Source: CSP1-4 sp963777975
Lineage (GTDB): Bacteria > Chloroflexota > Limnocylindria > Limnocylindrales > CSP1-4
NCBI GenBank assembly: GCA_963777975.1
Contig: CAVZSO010000005.1
Span: forward strand, 194,163-258,162
Length of the DNA stretch: 64,000 nt
Direction of reading: 5' to 3'
Made by a program: the position numbers and the translations under genes. Positions 8,552-17,189 of the stretch are shown here, in pieces. Below the pieces are notes generated by a model, which ran no database searches, was not told where the DNA came from, and was given only the letters and a program-made list of their open reading frames with translations. The stretch's first letter is position 1. Each line of letters starts with the position of its first letter.

Positions 8552-9169
8552 ATGACCGCCCAGATGGCTCGCGACCACTGGCATCCACCGGAGATCGCCG
8601 GACGACAGGTCGTTCTGCGCCGCCATGTGCCGGCCAATCTGGAGGCTGTCGCGCGCTGGTATCGCGACCCGGAGCTCGCCAGACTCTCCCGCTACCAGAC
8701 CCAGCCCATGGAACCCGACGAGGTCGAGCACTTCTTCCGGACCCGACTGCTCAGCTCCGAGTCCTTCGCCTACGCCATCCACGAGCGGACGACCGACCGC
8801 CTGATCGGCCTGGCCACGTTCTCCAACCTCGACCCCGACAATGGTGCGGCGCTCTTCCACATCACCATCGGCGAACGCGATGCGTGGGGGCGGGGCATGG
8901 GCACCGAGGCGACGGCGCTGATGGTCGGGCATGCCTTCGAAGTCCTCGGCCTCCACCGCATCGGATTGAGCGTCTTCGCCTTCAACATGCGGGCCATCCG
9001 GGCGTACGAGCACGTCGGCTTCCGGTCGGAGGGCCGCCTGCGCGAGGCGATCTGGCGTGACGGCCAGTTCTGGGACGAGATCCAGATGGGCCTCCTGGCC
9101 GACGAGTGGCTTGAGGCGCGACGGCAGGGACGGCGGGTCGACGACCAGCTGTCGACGACGGCCGGATGA
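8552..9169 (+). CDS. GNAT-family N-acetyltransferase (RimJ/RimL type)
   Basis: 205 residues with the GNAT fold: N-terminal LRRHVPANLEAVARWYRDPE, the acetyl-CoA-binding strand-loop FHITIGERDAWGRGMGTEAT, and the C-terminal NMRAIRAYEHVGFRSEGRLR motif typical of RimJ/RimL and spermidine-acetyltransferase relatives. The substrate cannot be predicted. A TATAGC hexamer lies at 8534-8539 between this gene and the divergent ligase. Its stop overlaps the start of the following small gene (ATGA), so the two form an operon. Confidence 0.85.
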   Translation: MTAQMARDHWHPPEIAGRQVVLRRHVPANLEAVARWYRDPELARLSRYQTQPMEPDEVEHFFRTRLLSSESFAYAIHERTTDRLIGLATFSNLDPDNGAALFHITIGERDAWGRGMGTEATALMVGHAFEVLGLHRIGLSVFAFNMRAIRAYEHVGFRSEGRLREAIWRDGQFWDEIQMGLLADEWLEARRQGRRVDDQLSTTAG

Positions 9170-9447
9170 CAGCCAGCGTCGGTCCAGCCGCGGATCAAGC
9201 CCGCGCCGATGTTCGCGCCATCGCCGCAGACAAGGGCCATGCCGTGGAGATCGGGCGACGCGTCATCGCGAGGCTGGAGGTCGCCTTCGAGGAGGGCGCG
9301 CTGCAGCGCACCGAATTCCTCGGCCAGGCCATGACCGACCTCGAGGCCGCGCTCGATCAGGAGGACGGACAGAAGCTCGGCGGCAAGAGCGCCGAGGCGT
9401 CGCGCTTCATCCTGCGCGCTATCGATCGCGCGCTCGACGACGCCTGA
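9166..9447 (+). CDS. Small helical hypothetical protein
   Basis: 93 residues starting at ATG 9166, which overlaps the preceding acetyltransferase stop by four bases. Composition is Ala/Glu/Arg/Asp-rich and predicted all-helical (VIARLEVAFEEGALQRTEFL, then FILRAIDRALDD). There are no cysteines and no membrane span. Translational coupling to the GNAT gene suggests a functional link. The 270 bases that follow, up to 9717, hold no convincing gene. Confidence 0.55.
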   Translation: MTASVGPAADQARADVRAIAADKGHAVEIGRRVIARLEVAFEEGALQRTEFLGQAMTDLEAALDQEDGQKLGGKSAEASRFILRAIDRALDDA

Positions 9448-9717
9448 TCAGACTCTGCGCGTCGGCCGACGTCTGGTCGCTGCCCGTCCGACGACGTAGG
9501 GTCGCCTGGGGCACGGCCGGCCGATCGGTGGGAGCCCTGCCTTCCCGCCTCCGACGTGACGCTGAGCCTTTCCTCGCGGCGGACGACCGTCAGCCCGGGC
9601 CGGTCGACTCGTCATGATGCCGTTATCGACAGGCGCGTTCACCTGCGTACACTTGGTCATGACCCCCCGCGCCCTCGGACGGTGCGTGACGACCCTGGCG
9701 AAAGGATCCTGACTCGC

Positions 9718-10320
9718 ATGCTCGATCGCCTGATGGGCGGCAGCAAGCTCAGCGATGAGCAGAAGCGCCGCGTGCCCCCCGGTCAGTACGTGACCGACAA
9801 GTTCCCCGTCCTTCACTACGGCTCGGTCCCCAAGACCGACCTCGCGACGTGGGACTTCAAGGTCTACGGCGAGGTCGACAACCCGTTCACGTTCCGCTGG
9901 GACGAGTTCAAGCTCATGCCGCGCAAGACGGTCCACACCGACATCCATTGCGTGACGCGCTGGACCAAGCTCGATACCGACTTCTCCGGTGTGCCCATCC
10001 AGCACATCCTCGAGCTGGCTCAGCTCAAGCCGAGCGCGGCCTTCGTGGTCGCACACAGCGAACAGGGCTACACGACCAACATGCCGCTCGAGGTGCTCGA
10101 CGACGAGGACGTGCTCCTCGCCGACACGTTCGATGGCAAACCGCTCGAGACCGAGCACGGCTGGCCGCTTCGGCTCTTTGTTCCCAAGCGTTACTTCTGG
10201 AAGAGTGCCAAGTGGATCCGAGGCCTCGAGTTCATCGAGCACGACCGGCTCGGCTTCTGGGAGCGCTACGGGTACAACAACAGCGCCGACCCGTTCAAGG
10301 AGGAGCGCTACTCCGAGTAG
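9718..10320 (+). CDS. Sulfite oxidase-fold molybdopterin oxidoreductase
   Basis: 200 residues forming a single oxidoreductase molybdopterin-binding domain. PPGQYVTDKFPVLHYGSVP, then the Mo-ligand cysteine in HTDIHCVTRWTKLDTDFSGV (Cys78), and the late KYFWKSAKW-like segment (here RYFWKSAKWIRGLEF) match the small cytosolic 'sulfite oxidase-like oxidoreductase' group. It lacks a Tat signal and a dimerisation domain, so it is shorter than SorA or MsrP and acts in the cytoplasm. ATG 9718 is preceded by AAAGGA at a slightly long spacing. The substrate is unknown. It converges on the HD-GYP gene. Confidence 0.85.
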   Translation: MLDRLMGGSKLSDEQKRRVPPGQYVTDKFPVLHYGSVPKTDLATWDFKVYGEVDNPFTFRWDEFKLMPRKTVHTDIHCVTRWTKLDTDFSGVPIQHILELAQLKPSAAFVVAHSEQGYTTNMPLEVLDDEDVLLADTFDGKPLETEHGWPLRLFVPKRYFWKSAKWIRGLEFIEHDRLGFWERYGYNNSADPFKEERYSE

Positions 10321-10370
10321 CTGTCTCGGGCGAGCGACCTGACTGCTCGAGTCAGCGGGGCCGGCCTATT

Positions 10371-11141
10371 TCAGGTGGTCTCGCCGCTGCCCGTTTGTGC
10401 GTTGCCAGCCTTCAATGCCGCGGCCTGGGCAAGGAGCGGGATCGGCTTCGCCATCGGCGGACGACCAGCGTCCGCCACGTCCGCTACGTAGGGGGTGCGA
10501 GCGAATGCGTCGACCATCACCGGATCGAACTGGATGCCCGCGTACTTCCGCAGCTCACCCATCGCCTGCTCGGCCGTCAACGGGGTCATCCGATATGGCC
10601 TCGCGGCCGTCATGGCTTCGAAGGCATCGGCGACATGGAGGATGCGCGCGAGCTTAGGGATCCCTTCACCGACCAAGTGATCGGGATAGCCGGAGCCGTT
10701 GTACCACTCATGGTGGTGGCGGATGATCGGCAGCTCCGGCGCCAGGCGCTGCACGGGCGAGATGATCTCCTCGCCCTTGACCGGGTGCATGTTCATGATC
10801 ACCCGCTCCTCGCGCGTCAGCCGATCCGGCTTCAAGAGCACCGCGTCGGGTACCCCGATCTTGCCGATATCGTGCAGCAAGCCGCCCCACTCCAGGGCCT
10901 CGAGCTCGGCTTCGCTGCAACGAAGTTGCCGTCCGATGACGACGGAGATCTCCTGGACCCGCTTGCTGTGGCCGGCCGTGTAGTGGTCCTTGGCGTCGAC
11001 GGCCGACGACAGGCTGCTGATCGTCTGGGTGAACATGTCGCGGATCTCGACGACCCGCTTGTAGGCGCTGCGCGTCGTAGCCAGGGGAAGCCCGAACAGG
11101 ATCACCGCCCACTGCCCAACGGAGATGGACACCACAGCCAT
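10371..11141 (-). CDS. HD-GYP domain protein (C-terminal part of a disrupted membrane gene)
   Basis: 256 residues that hold a complete HD-GYP phosphohydrolase domain: HYTAGHSKRVQEI, LHDIGKIGVP, MHPVKGEEII, RHHHEWYNGSGYP and LHVADAFEAMTAARPYR. HD-GYP proteins hydrolyse cyclic di-GMP, and all metal ligands are visible. The N-terminus (MAVVSISVGQWAVILFGLPL) is the last transmembrane helix. The rest of the membrane domain lies in the same frame upstream but is cut off by an in-frame TAG at 11220-11222. It may be translated separately from ATG 11141, or the gene may be dead. Confidence 0.82.
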   Translation of the reverse strand: MAVVSISVGQWAVILFGLPLATTRSAYKRVVEIRDMFTQTISSLSSAVDAKDHYTAGHSKRVQEISVVIGRQLRCSEAELEALEWGGLLHDIGKIGVPDAVLLKPDRLTREERVIMNMHPVKGEEIISPVQRLAPELPIIRHHHEWYNGSGYPDHLVGEGIPKLARILHVADAFEAMTAARPYRMTPLTAEQAMGELRKYAGIQFDPVMVDAFARTPYVADVADAGRPPMAKPIPLLAQAAALKAGNAQTGSGETT

Positions 11142-11714
11142 CAGCCACGCGAGTGGAGCAAGCGCGACAGTGCTTACGCCGCGATCGGCCCAATCGCTCC
11201 TGGAGGACAGATCGAAACGCTAGGCCATCGCGACTGCAACGGCGGCCGAAGTCAGCATTGAGTGATCCCCAGATAGACGACCCCCGCGAACAGAGCAGCG
11301 ACCAGGGTGCCGGGCGAAGGTGAGAACCGGAAGTTCCAGTCGGCCCGCCATGGCCTGGAACACTACGGCTCCGGCGATTGCCGGCAATGTCAAGGCCGCA
11401 TGGTTGTAGAGGGTGCCGTACCAAGGCACCCGGCCTCTCAGCTCCCGCCACTCAGTGCTGCCGAACGCCGCGACAATCCCGGCGGCGATCGGACCACCTA
11501 GGAATGCCGCAGCCAAGATCGGGCTTCCCGGACACCGAACTCGCGTGCCTCGTGGCAGTTGAACCGGTGCTGCGGACGCGGCGATCGAGGCCGCAATCCA
11601 GAACATCACCGATGGCCAATCTAGGGTCAACGGAAACAGAAAAAACGTCGCGACCAGCGCAAAGATGCCGGTCGCGACGACTGCGGTAACCAGGACCTTG
11701 AGACGCATGCTCAC
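11142..11714 (-). pseudogene. Disrupted N-terminal membrane domain of the HD-GYP gene
   Basis: From GTG 11714 (or ATG 11708) the frame encodes membrane helices (VLVTAVVATGIFALVATFFL, VMFWIAASIAASAAPVQLPR) and the conserved-looking RVPWYGTLYNHAALTLPAI. Near 11330 coding character moves to another frame (TLVAALFAGVVYLGIT). It returns to the first frame near 11260 as LTSAAVAVA, which then meets TAG at 11220-11222. After this stop the same frame continues VALAPLAWLMAVV into the HD-GYP part. Two compensating shifts plus a nonsense codon therefore separate sensor and output domains. Genuine decay or sequence error are both possible. Confidence 0.65.
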
Positions 11715-12173
11715 GCGTCAATTCTCTGTAGCTCATCGCGATCGACAATGTACTCCTGTCGTGGTGCGCTGCGACCGTAGCCCGAAAGTACCGGCGCTGC
11801 GGTCGCCCTACAGAGGTCGAAGACCTGCGCCTCCGGCCGCGACCAAGGCGATGAGCATGCTCAAGAGAGCTGCGCACACGCCAAATCCGCGGCTGCATCT
11901 CCAACTACCAGGCCTTGCCACTCATGTTCGGCTCCACGCTCTATCCTCTCGGGATCGTCGCAGACTGCGGCGATCACGCTGCTGGCTGAACGTCGGCCGG
12001 GTGCACTACTCACTCGCCGTCGCCCCAAGTGCCCAGTTCAGGCGACGGCTCGTCGTATCCGATCGTCTCTGACACTGCCCCCTAGTACTTATGTACTGGA
12101 GACAGCGGGACTGTACGCGACGGGGGTTGCATCGGGTCAATACGCATCCATGCGTAGTCTTGTGAGGCTTGCG
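11715..12173 (-). other. Region without a convincing gene
   Basis: About 460 bases between the disrupted HD-GYP gene and the degenerate regulator remnant. The only item of note is a 37-codon minus-strand frame, 11808-11921 (GTG start), whose product carries one hydrophobic stretch, LLSMLIALVAAGGAGL; it could be a small membrane peptide but has no clear ribosome site. A short hairpin-like AGTACTTATGTACT lies near 12085. The GC content is lower than in the flanks. Confidence 0.3.
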
Positions 12174-13811
12174 CTAGTTGAGTCGGCTTAGGTCAGCTCG
12201 GCTACCGACGGGCCGCCCGTCTTCACTTCGGCAAAAGTGGGCGGAGACGCTCGCGAAGAGTTCGCGGTAGTTTGTGGCGTAGTGTTGATATTGAAGAGCG
12301 GCTGCGTCGTTGGATTCAGATGCCACGGCTAGGTCCAGACCAAAGCGCGCTCGACATCAATTGCCCTTGGGATCCTCGGCGAGGATGAACTGAGCCACCT
12401 CAACCGCCTCGCTCAAGGGCACCTCGACTAGCGAGTACTCGCTGTAGGGAGCCGTCCCAGATGCAGAAACGAGGAGTGAATTTGATCGCGCCAGTCATGC
12501 GCCCAGTCCTCGTATTCGAACTCTGCGGCAAACTTGCCCGACATAGCTCACGGACCGCGCGTCGCGCGGGATCTGGGTCTAGGTCGATGACCCGCAAGGC
12601 CCGCGAGGCCTCCGCGGCAAAACGAACGGACGCGATGCGCGTCTTGTTGCGATCTAGCCATACGAGCTCACCCTTGTTGGACATGTATTCGTATGACTCG
12701 TCTTCGTCGTAGAACGGGTCAAATCTCACGTCGCAGAAAGTAGAGAGTCTGATTGAGGCTATTGGCGGCGGAACTTGGCACGAGATCCGGCCACAGTTCC
12801 TCCATGATTTGTTCACGGGTCGCTGTCTGCGCTGGTCGTGATACCAAGTAGTACAAGAGAGCAGCAGCACGACGCCGGATTGAGCCGATCGGAACCACCC
12901 GGTCCTCAACCTTGATGAGATGACCGACCCAAGTCCTGCAACTCGACTGTAGGGCTCATTGAGGTCAACAAGGCCCTACCGAGACCCGACTGCCGGGAGC
13001 CGCGGAGGTACGTCCGGTCGAATGCTCGGAGAAGGGGAACATCGGCCAAAGTGCCCAGCTCATCCAGCGCGCGTGCCGACGCAAGAGCGGCCGGGCAATA
13101 ACCCTTTGCGACCGTCCGCCTGAACAGCGGCAGCCATCTGGCGGGCCATCGAGTCGAGCTGAAGTCACGCACCGCATCGGGAACGCGATTGAGAAGCGGC
13201 AGGCCTTCAACGATCACCTCAGCCATGTCAGTGATGGCGAGCTGACCACTAAGTCCTAGCGTGCTCGATTGCGCGCATGACCCTAGCGCCATCGCCGTCT
13301 TGCACTGCCGAGAGAATTTCTAGTCGAATGAGCCATCGAGTGTTACCGGTCTGCCTAGCAAGGCCAATCGCGGTCGCGGTCGCCACCGCAGGATCGGCCT
13401 CGACTCCGCCCGACAAAGACGCCGATGGCATTGAGGGCCGCCGCCTCTACGCCGGAGCCAAAGCCAACGGTGTCGATAGGCTGTGTCCACGAGACCTCAC
13501 CGCAAATGTCTGGCCTCGTAATTGCAGCAAATCGTCTGATTGCGTCAGCCTCGGTCCGCGCCGCGGGCGGCGTCAACCGCTGAGAATCCATTGCGGCAAC
13601 CGCGTCGAAAATGGAGCCGACGAAGCCTTCCTCGCCTGTGGTCAAAGCGAGGTATGTTAGAGGTTCGAAGCCCGTCGGTGTCCTCAGTGAGCCCCTCCCG
13701 CGCCGCGTCGGCATACTCTCGGGCCTCGGTGAGCCGGCCAAGCTCCGTTGAACAGATCGCCAGAACAGCGAAGGTCGAATGACGTTCTCGCAATCGACCT
13801 GTGAGCCTCAA
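12174..13811 (-). pseudogene. Degenerate C-terminal half of the STAND/SARP-like regulator
   Basis: Homology to the 3' half of a large regulator can be followed through at least six frame changes on the minus strand. The order is TPR-like LTEAREYADAAREGL (13.75 kb), ATAIGLARQTGNTRWLIRLE (13.4 kb) and ASARALDELGTLADVPLLRA (13.05 kb). A winged-helix/SARP-type DNA-binding part follows: RRRAAALLYYLVSRPAQTAT, REQIMEELWPDLVPSSAANS and NQTLYFLRREI (12.75-12.90 kb), then GELVWLDRNKT (12.65 kb). Next come FAAEFEYEDWAHDWRDQIHS (12.5 kb) and LQYQHYATNYRELF (12.25 kb), stopping near 12174. No single frame could yield the protein, so the DNA-binding output is probably lost unless the sequence is wrong. Confidence 0.65.
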
Positions 13812-15718
13812 ACAACGAGGCAGCTTGCGGTTCCTGAGGAAATGGCTCGCAAGTAGTCACCACGATATAGGTTCGCCATGGCCAAGTTGTGAAGCGAGAC
13901 GGCGGCGAAGTAGGGAAGTTCTGCTTCCCTGTGTTGACGAACTAGGCCTTCGAGCCTTTGCACCATTGCGTCGACGGTCGTTTCGGGACCAGAGCCGAAC
14001 ACGAGTCGATGGGCGTCCGCCAGGTTGCGAAAGAGCTGGGGTGACCCAGGGTCCGAGAGCACCTCCTGAACGAGGACCGTCGCTTGGCTGGCGTCGCCGT
14101 GCATGTAGTGCGCCCGGAGGAGGCCATGCCTGACGAGCGCTCGGGCTTGTGGGCTGAGGCTCCGGCGATCGATCGACTCGAGACGGTCGATCGCGGCAGC
14201 GAGGCGACCCTCCTCGATCTCTTCCATGGCAAGGATGACCTCGACGTCTGGCGCTGCCGAAGCCCCCTGTAGCGCGGCGACGATCGCGGCTGCCTGGCCC
14301 CAGGCGCCGGTTCCCACGGCGGTCAACACGCTGCGATCCAGGAGACGAACCGCACTCGCCTGATCGCCGGCGGCCAGGAAGTGGCGGCACGCGACCAACC
14401 AGTCCTCAGGCTCGGCGGCCCTGGCGACTCGCAGGTGGGCGTTGGCGAGGTCGTCAGCCGACGACTCAAGGGCAAGCTGCCCCTCGAGGAACTCGCGAAG
14501 CAGCGGGTGGAACCGGAACGTGCCGCTCGAGACGTCTCGCCGGCTGAGCAACCCGACTTCATACGCCCGCCGGATGAGATCACGGATGTCAACGACGGAA
14601 GGCGGACGTGGCAACGTCGCCATGGCGGCCTCGACCAGGATCGGTACGACCGGATCGAGGATCGAGGCGTGGATCAGGAAGGCCCGCAGGTCCGGATGGG
14701 CTTCGCGCAGGACTTCTTGGGCGAGGTACTCATAGACGGGCCCGTCCGTTACGGACAGGTGCTCGATGAAGCGCCTGATCTCGACGGCTCGCATGTCGCG
14801 GAACGTGCTCTGGAGCAGCTGGATGCACGCTGCCCAGCCCTCGGTCCGTCGGTCGATCACGTCGAGGATGTCGGCTTCCAACGGTTGACCGAACCCGTCG
14901 GCGAAGAGGGTCGCGAGCTCCTCGTGCGTGAAGCGAAGGTCGGTCGAGTCGATCGATGCGACATCGCCGTGCGCGCGAAGGCGTGCCACGGGCAGCTCCG
15001 GCTCCCTGCGGCTGGCGATCAGGACGTGGAGCCACGCCGGTGCTTCCCGGAGGAGCCGTCCGACGATGGCCTGCACGTCGGGGGCTTCATCAACAAGGTG
15101 GTAGTCGTCAAGGATGAGCAGCAGGGGCTCGTCCGGCAGCTTCTCGATGTCGACCATGAAGGCGCCGATCGCCGCCTCCAGCGACGGCTTGGCGACGGCG
15201 ACCTGAGTGAATAGGGAAAACGTCGCTCGGCCGAAGTCGGGCTCGACGGTCTGGATGGCCGCCACCATGTAGTTCAAGAACGTGACCCAGTCGCCGTCGG
15301 TATGGTCGAGTCGGAACCAGATGCTTCGAGGCCGGAGCCGTTCCGAGAAGTCCGCCAGCAGCGTCGTCTTGCCGTAGCCGGCGTTGGCAACGACGAACGT
15401 CAGGCGCCGTCGCGTGTGCCGGTCGAGCCAATCGAGGAGCCGCTCCCGGTGGAGCGTTTCCGGCCGCACGGGGGCCGGCGAGATCTTGGTCCTGGAGATC
15501 GGCTCGAAGTCGACCGGAGGGTCCACGTCTTCGACCTCGAACGGCAGGCGGTGCTGGGTGATGTCTCGGGCGGGCGACACGATCGGCGAGTGGGCCGCCG
15601 AAGGCGCAAACGATAGGGACGTGGTCACTCCGCCGTCAATCCATGGTTGGCCGGCACGTGAGGTGAGGTGCCCGTTGGGAGGCTGGTCGGCCATCTGCCG
15701 CATCTTGCCTGACTGCAC
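13808..15718 (-). CDS. MalT/SARP-like STAND ATPase regulator, N-terminal part
   Basis: An uninterrupted 636-residue frame. The P-loop FVVANAGYGKTTLLADFSER and Walker B LLLILDDYHLV are followed by the sensor stretch LHVLIASRREPELPVARLRA, a winged-helix region (FHPLLREFLEGQL) and the beginning of TPR repeats. This matches the MalT/LuxR-type STAND regulators, whose C-terminus normally carries the DNA-binding domain. Here the frame closes abnormally after YRGDYLRAISSG, and homologous coding continues in other frames down to about 12174. As it stands the product would have ATPase and TPR parts but no DNA-binding domain. The exact start is unclear (GTG 15718 or an internal ATG). Confidence 0.75.
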   Translation of the reverse strand: MQSGKMRQMADQPPNGHLTSRAGQPWIDGGVTTSLSFAPSAAHSPIVSPARDITQHRLPFEVEDVDPPVDFEPISRTKISPAPVRPETLHRERLLDWLDRHTRRRLTFVVANAGYGKTTLLADFSERLRPRSIWFRLDHTDGDWVTFLNYMVAAIQTVEPDFGRATFSLFTQVAVAKPSLEAAIGAFMVDIEKLPDEPLLLILDDYHLVDEAPDVQAIVGRLLREAPAWLHVLIASRREPELPVARLRAHGDVASIDSTDLRFTHEELATLFADGFGQPLEADILDVIDRRTEGWAACIQLLQSTFRDMRAVEIRRFIEHLSVTDGPVYEYLAQEVLREAHPDLRAFLIHASILDPVVPILVEAAMATLPRPPSVVDIRDLIRRAYEVGLLSRRDVSSGTFRFHPLLREFLEGQLALESSADDLANAHLRVARAAEPEDWLVACRHFLAAGDQASAVRLLDRSVLTAVGTGAWGQAAAIVAALQGASAAPDVEVILAMEEIEEGRLAAAIDRLESIDRRSLSPQARALVRHGLLRAHYMHGDASQATVLVQEVLSDPGSPQLFRNLADAHRLVFGSGPETTVDAMVQRLEGLVRQHREAELPYFAAVSLHNLAMANLYRGDYLRAISSGTASCLVV

Positions 15719-15783
15719 TTATCACTCACTTACCGGCCCGGGAACCACCGGACCGACCTCTCGACGCGCCGTACGATGTCGGC

Positions 15784-16392
15784 ATGAACCTCGGTCTCGA
15801 CCTTGACCGGTCTATCGAGCTCGACGGCCACCACGTCCGGATGGAAGCGATGAGCCTCGCCCATCTCCCGGGGCTCGTGGCCTGCGGCCTCGACCCTCGC
15901 ATCTGGACCTGGATGCCCTTCACGGTCACCGACGAGGCAGGCATGCGCGAAGTCGTCGAGGCCGCCATGGAGGGCCGCGATGCCGGGACCGAGTTCCCGT
16001 TCGTGACGATCGATCGAGCGACCGGGCGGGTCGTCGGCAGCAGCCGCTACCTCGCCATCGCCCTCGCCCATCGTCGGCTCGAGATCGGCTGGACCTGGAT
16101 CACGCCGTCCGCCCAGCGATCCGCCGTCAACACGGAGGCCAAGCTGCTCATGCTCGGCTATGCCTTCGAGACGCTCGGCTGCCTGCGCGTCGAATTCAAG
16201 ACCGACGCCCGGAACGCCGCTTCACGAGCCGCCTTGCTGGGCATCGGCGCCACCTTCGAGGGCGTCTTTCGCAAGCACATGCTGGTGCGCGATGGGCAGC
16301 GACGCGATAGCGCCTGGTACAGCATCACGGACGACGAATGGCCGGCGGTCCGCGCGCATCTGGATGAGCGGCTGAGTCGCCAGCGCCCGTAG
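15784..16392 (+). CDS. GNAT-family N-acetyltransferase
   Basis: 202 residues of the RimJ/RimL-like GNAT fold: LDGHHVRMEAMSLAHLPGL, the central VGSSRYLAIALAHRRLEIGW strand pair, TWITPSAQRSAVNTEAKLLM, and ETLGCLRVEFKTDARNAAS with a late RAALLGIGATFEG. These features match a subgroup of small-molecule or peptide acetyltransferases of unknown substrate. A TACGAT hexamer (15772-15777) ends six bases before ATG 15784, consistent with a leaderless mRNA. It is divergent from the STAND regulator. Confidence 0.85.
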   Translation: MNLGLDLDRSIELDGHHVRMEAMSLAHLPGLVACGLDPRIWTWMPFTVTDEAGMREVVEAAMEGRDAGTEFPFVTIDRATGRVVGSSRYLAIALAHRRLEIGWTWITPSAQRSAVNTEAKLLMLGYAFETLGCLRVEFKTDARNAASRAALLGIGATFEGVFRKHMLVRDGQRRDSAWYSITDDEWPAVRAHLDERLSRQRP

Positions 16393-16444
16393 CTTGCGCC
16401 CAGCATGACGCCGCCGCCATCGAGGTCGAGGCCTCGGCGGGGGC

Positions 16445-16648
16445 CTACTCCTCGTATTCGAACGCGATCTTCAGCTCGACCCGATACTCGACGATCTCAC
16501 CATCGCGGACTTCCGCAGTCGACTTCACGACCTCGACCGATCGGATGTTGCGCACGGTCTTCGAGGCGGTCGCGACCGCCTGTCGGGCGGCATCGCTCCA
16601 CGAGCGCGGGCTCGTCCCGACCATCTCGCGGATGATGATGACGCCCAT
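16445..16648 (-). CDS. Dodecin family flavin-binding protein
   Basis: 67 residues, the usual dodecin length. The signature EMVGTSPRSWSDAARQAV, then TVRNIRSVEVVKS and the C-terminal IVEYRVELKIAFEYE are those of dodecins, small proteins that form hollow dodecamers storing flavin (FMN/FAD) or, in some members, calcium. The conserved Trp of the SW motif, which stacks on the flavin, is present. It may buffer free flavin for the flavoproteins encoded elsewhere in the window. Confidence 0.92.
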   Translation of the reverse strand: MGVIIIREMVGTSPRSWSDAARQAVATASKTVRNIRSVEVVKSTAEVRDGEIVEYRVELKIAFEYEE

Positions 16649-16670
16649 CAGGGGCTCGACCGACCGCGCA

Positions 16671-17006
16671 TCAGGCCATCAGACCCTGGCTGGCGCTGGC
16701 CCGGACGACGTCGAAGCAGCCGCTGCAGTAGACGGGCTTGTCGTTGCGCGGCGCAAAGGGAACCATCGCCTGACCCCCACACCGGGCGCAGATCGCTGCG
16801 TGGTACTCGCGCGCGCCGCCGGTCGAGCGGACCTGCTTCGCTGTCGCGCGGCAGCCCGTGCAGCGCTGTGGATCATGCTCCAGGCCCTTGCTGGCAAAGA
16901 AGGCCTGCTCGCCCGCCGAGAACACGAAGGCTTCGCCGCAGTCGCGGCACGTCAGTGTCCGGTCCGCATACACCTGGTCCCACTCCCTCGTCCTAGCGGT
17001 CCCCAT
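16671..17006 (-). CDS. Zinc-ribbon protein with three CxxC pairs
   Basis: 111 residues from ATG 17006; the frame is open further upstream, but the product there has no coding character. It holds three cysteine pairs: CRDCGEAFVFSAGEQAFF, then CTGCRA, CARCGG and a final CSGC. The first block (EWDQVYADRTLTCRDCGEAFVF) is characteristic of the 'probable zinc-ribbon' domain family. Two zinc sites can be built from these cysteines. The role is unknown; such proteins are usually nucleic-acid or protein-interaction modules. It is tightly spaced with the dodecin gene downstream. Confidence 0.75.
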   Translation of the reverse strand: MGTARTREWDQVYADRTLTCRDCGEAFVFSAGEQAFFASKGLEHDPQRCTGCRATAKQVRSTGGAREYHAAICARCGGQAMVPFAPRNDKPVYCSGCFDVVRASASQGLMA

Positions 17007-17189
17007 CCGACCGCCCCCCGGGCGCCCCGAGCGGACCCCACGTGTCCGTTTGCGACCCGACCGCGCGACGATAGCGCCCTCGTCTGACGCCTGCAAGGCG
17101 AATCTCGCACACGAACACGCTCCGAGATGGGCGTCGTGGTCGTTCCGCGATCGAGGGAACCCGCCTGGGAGCGCGGACGTCTGGCGCCC

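Noticed and set aside
10339..10355. Small hairpin CTGACT-GCTCG-AGTCAG between two convergent genes
   Set aside because: The stem is only six base pairs with no U-run; too weak to call a terminator.
11200..13850. Insertion sequence or phage remnant as the cause of the broken genes
   Set aside because: No transposase motif, terminal inverted repeats or target duplication was found; homology to the two regulators accounts for the sequence.
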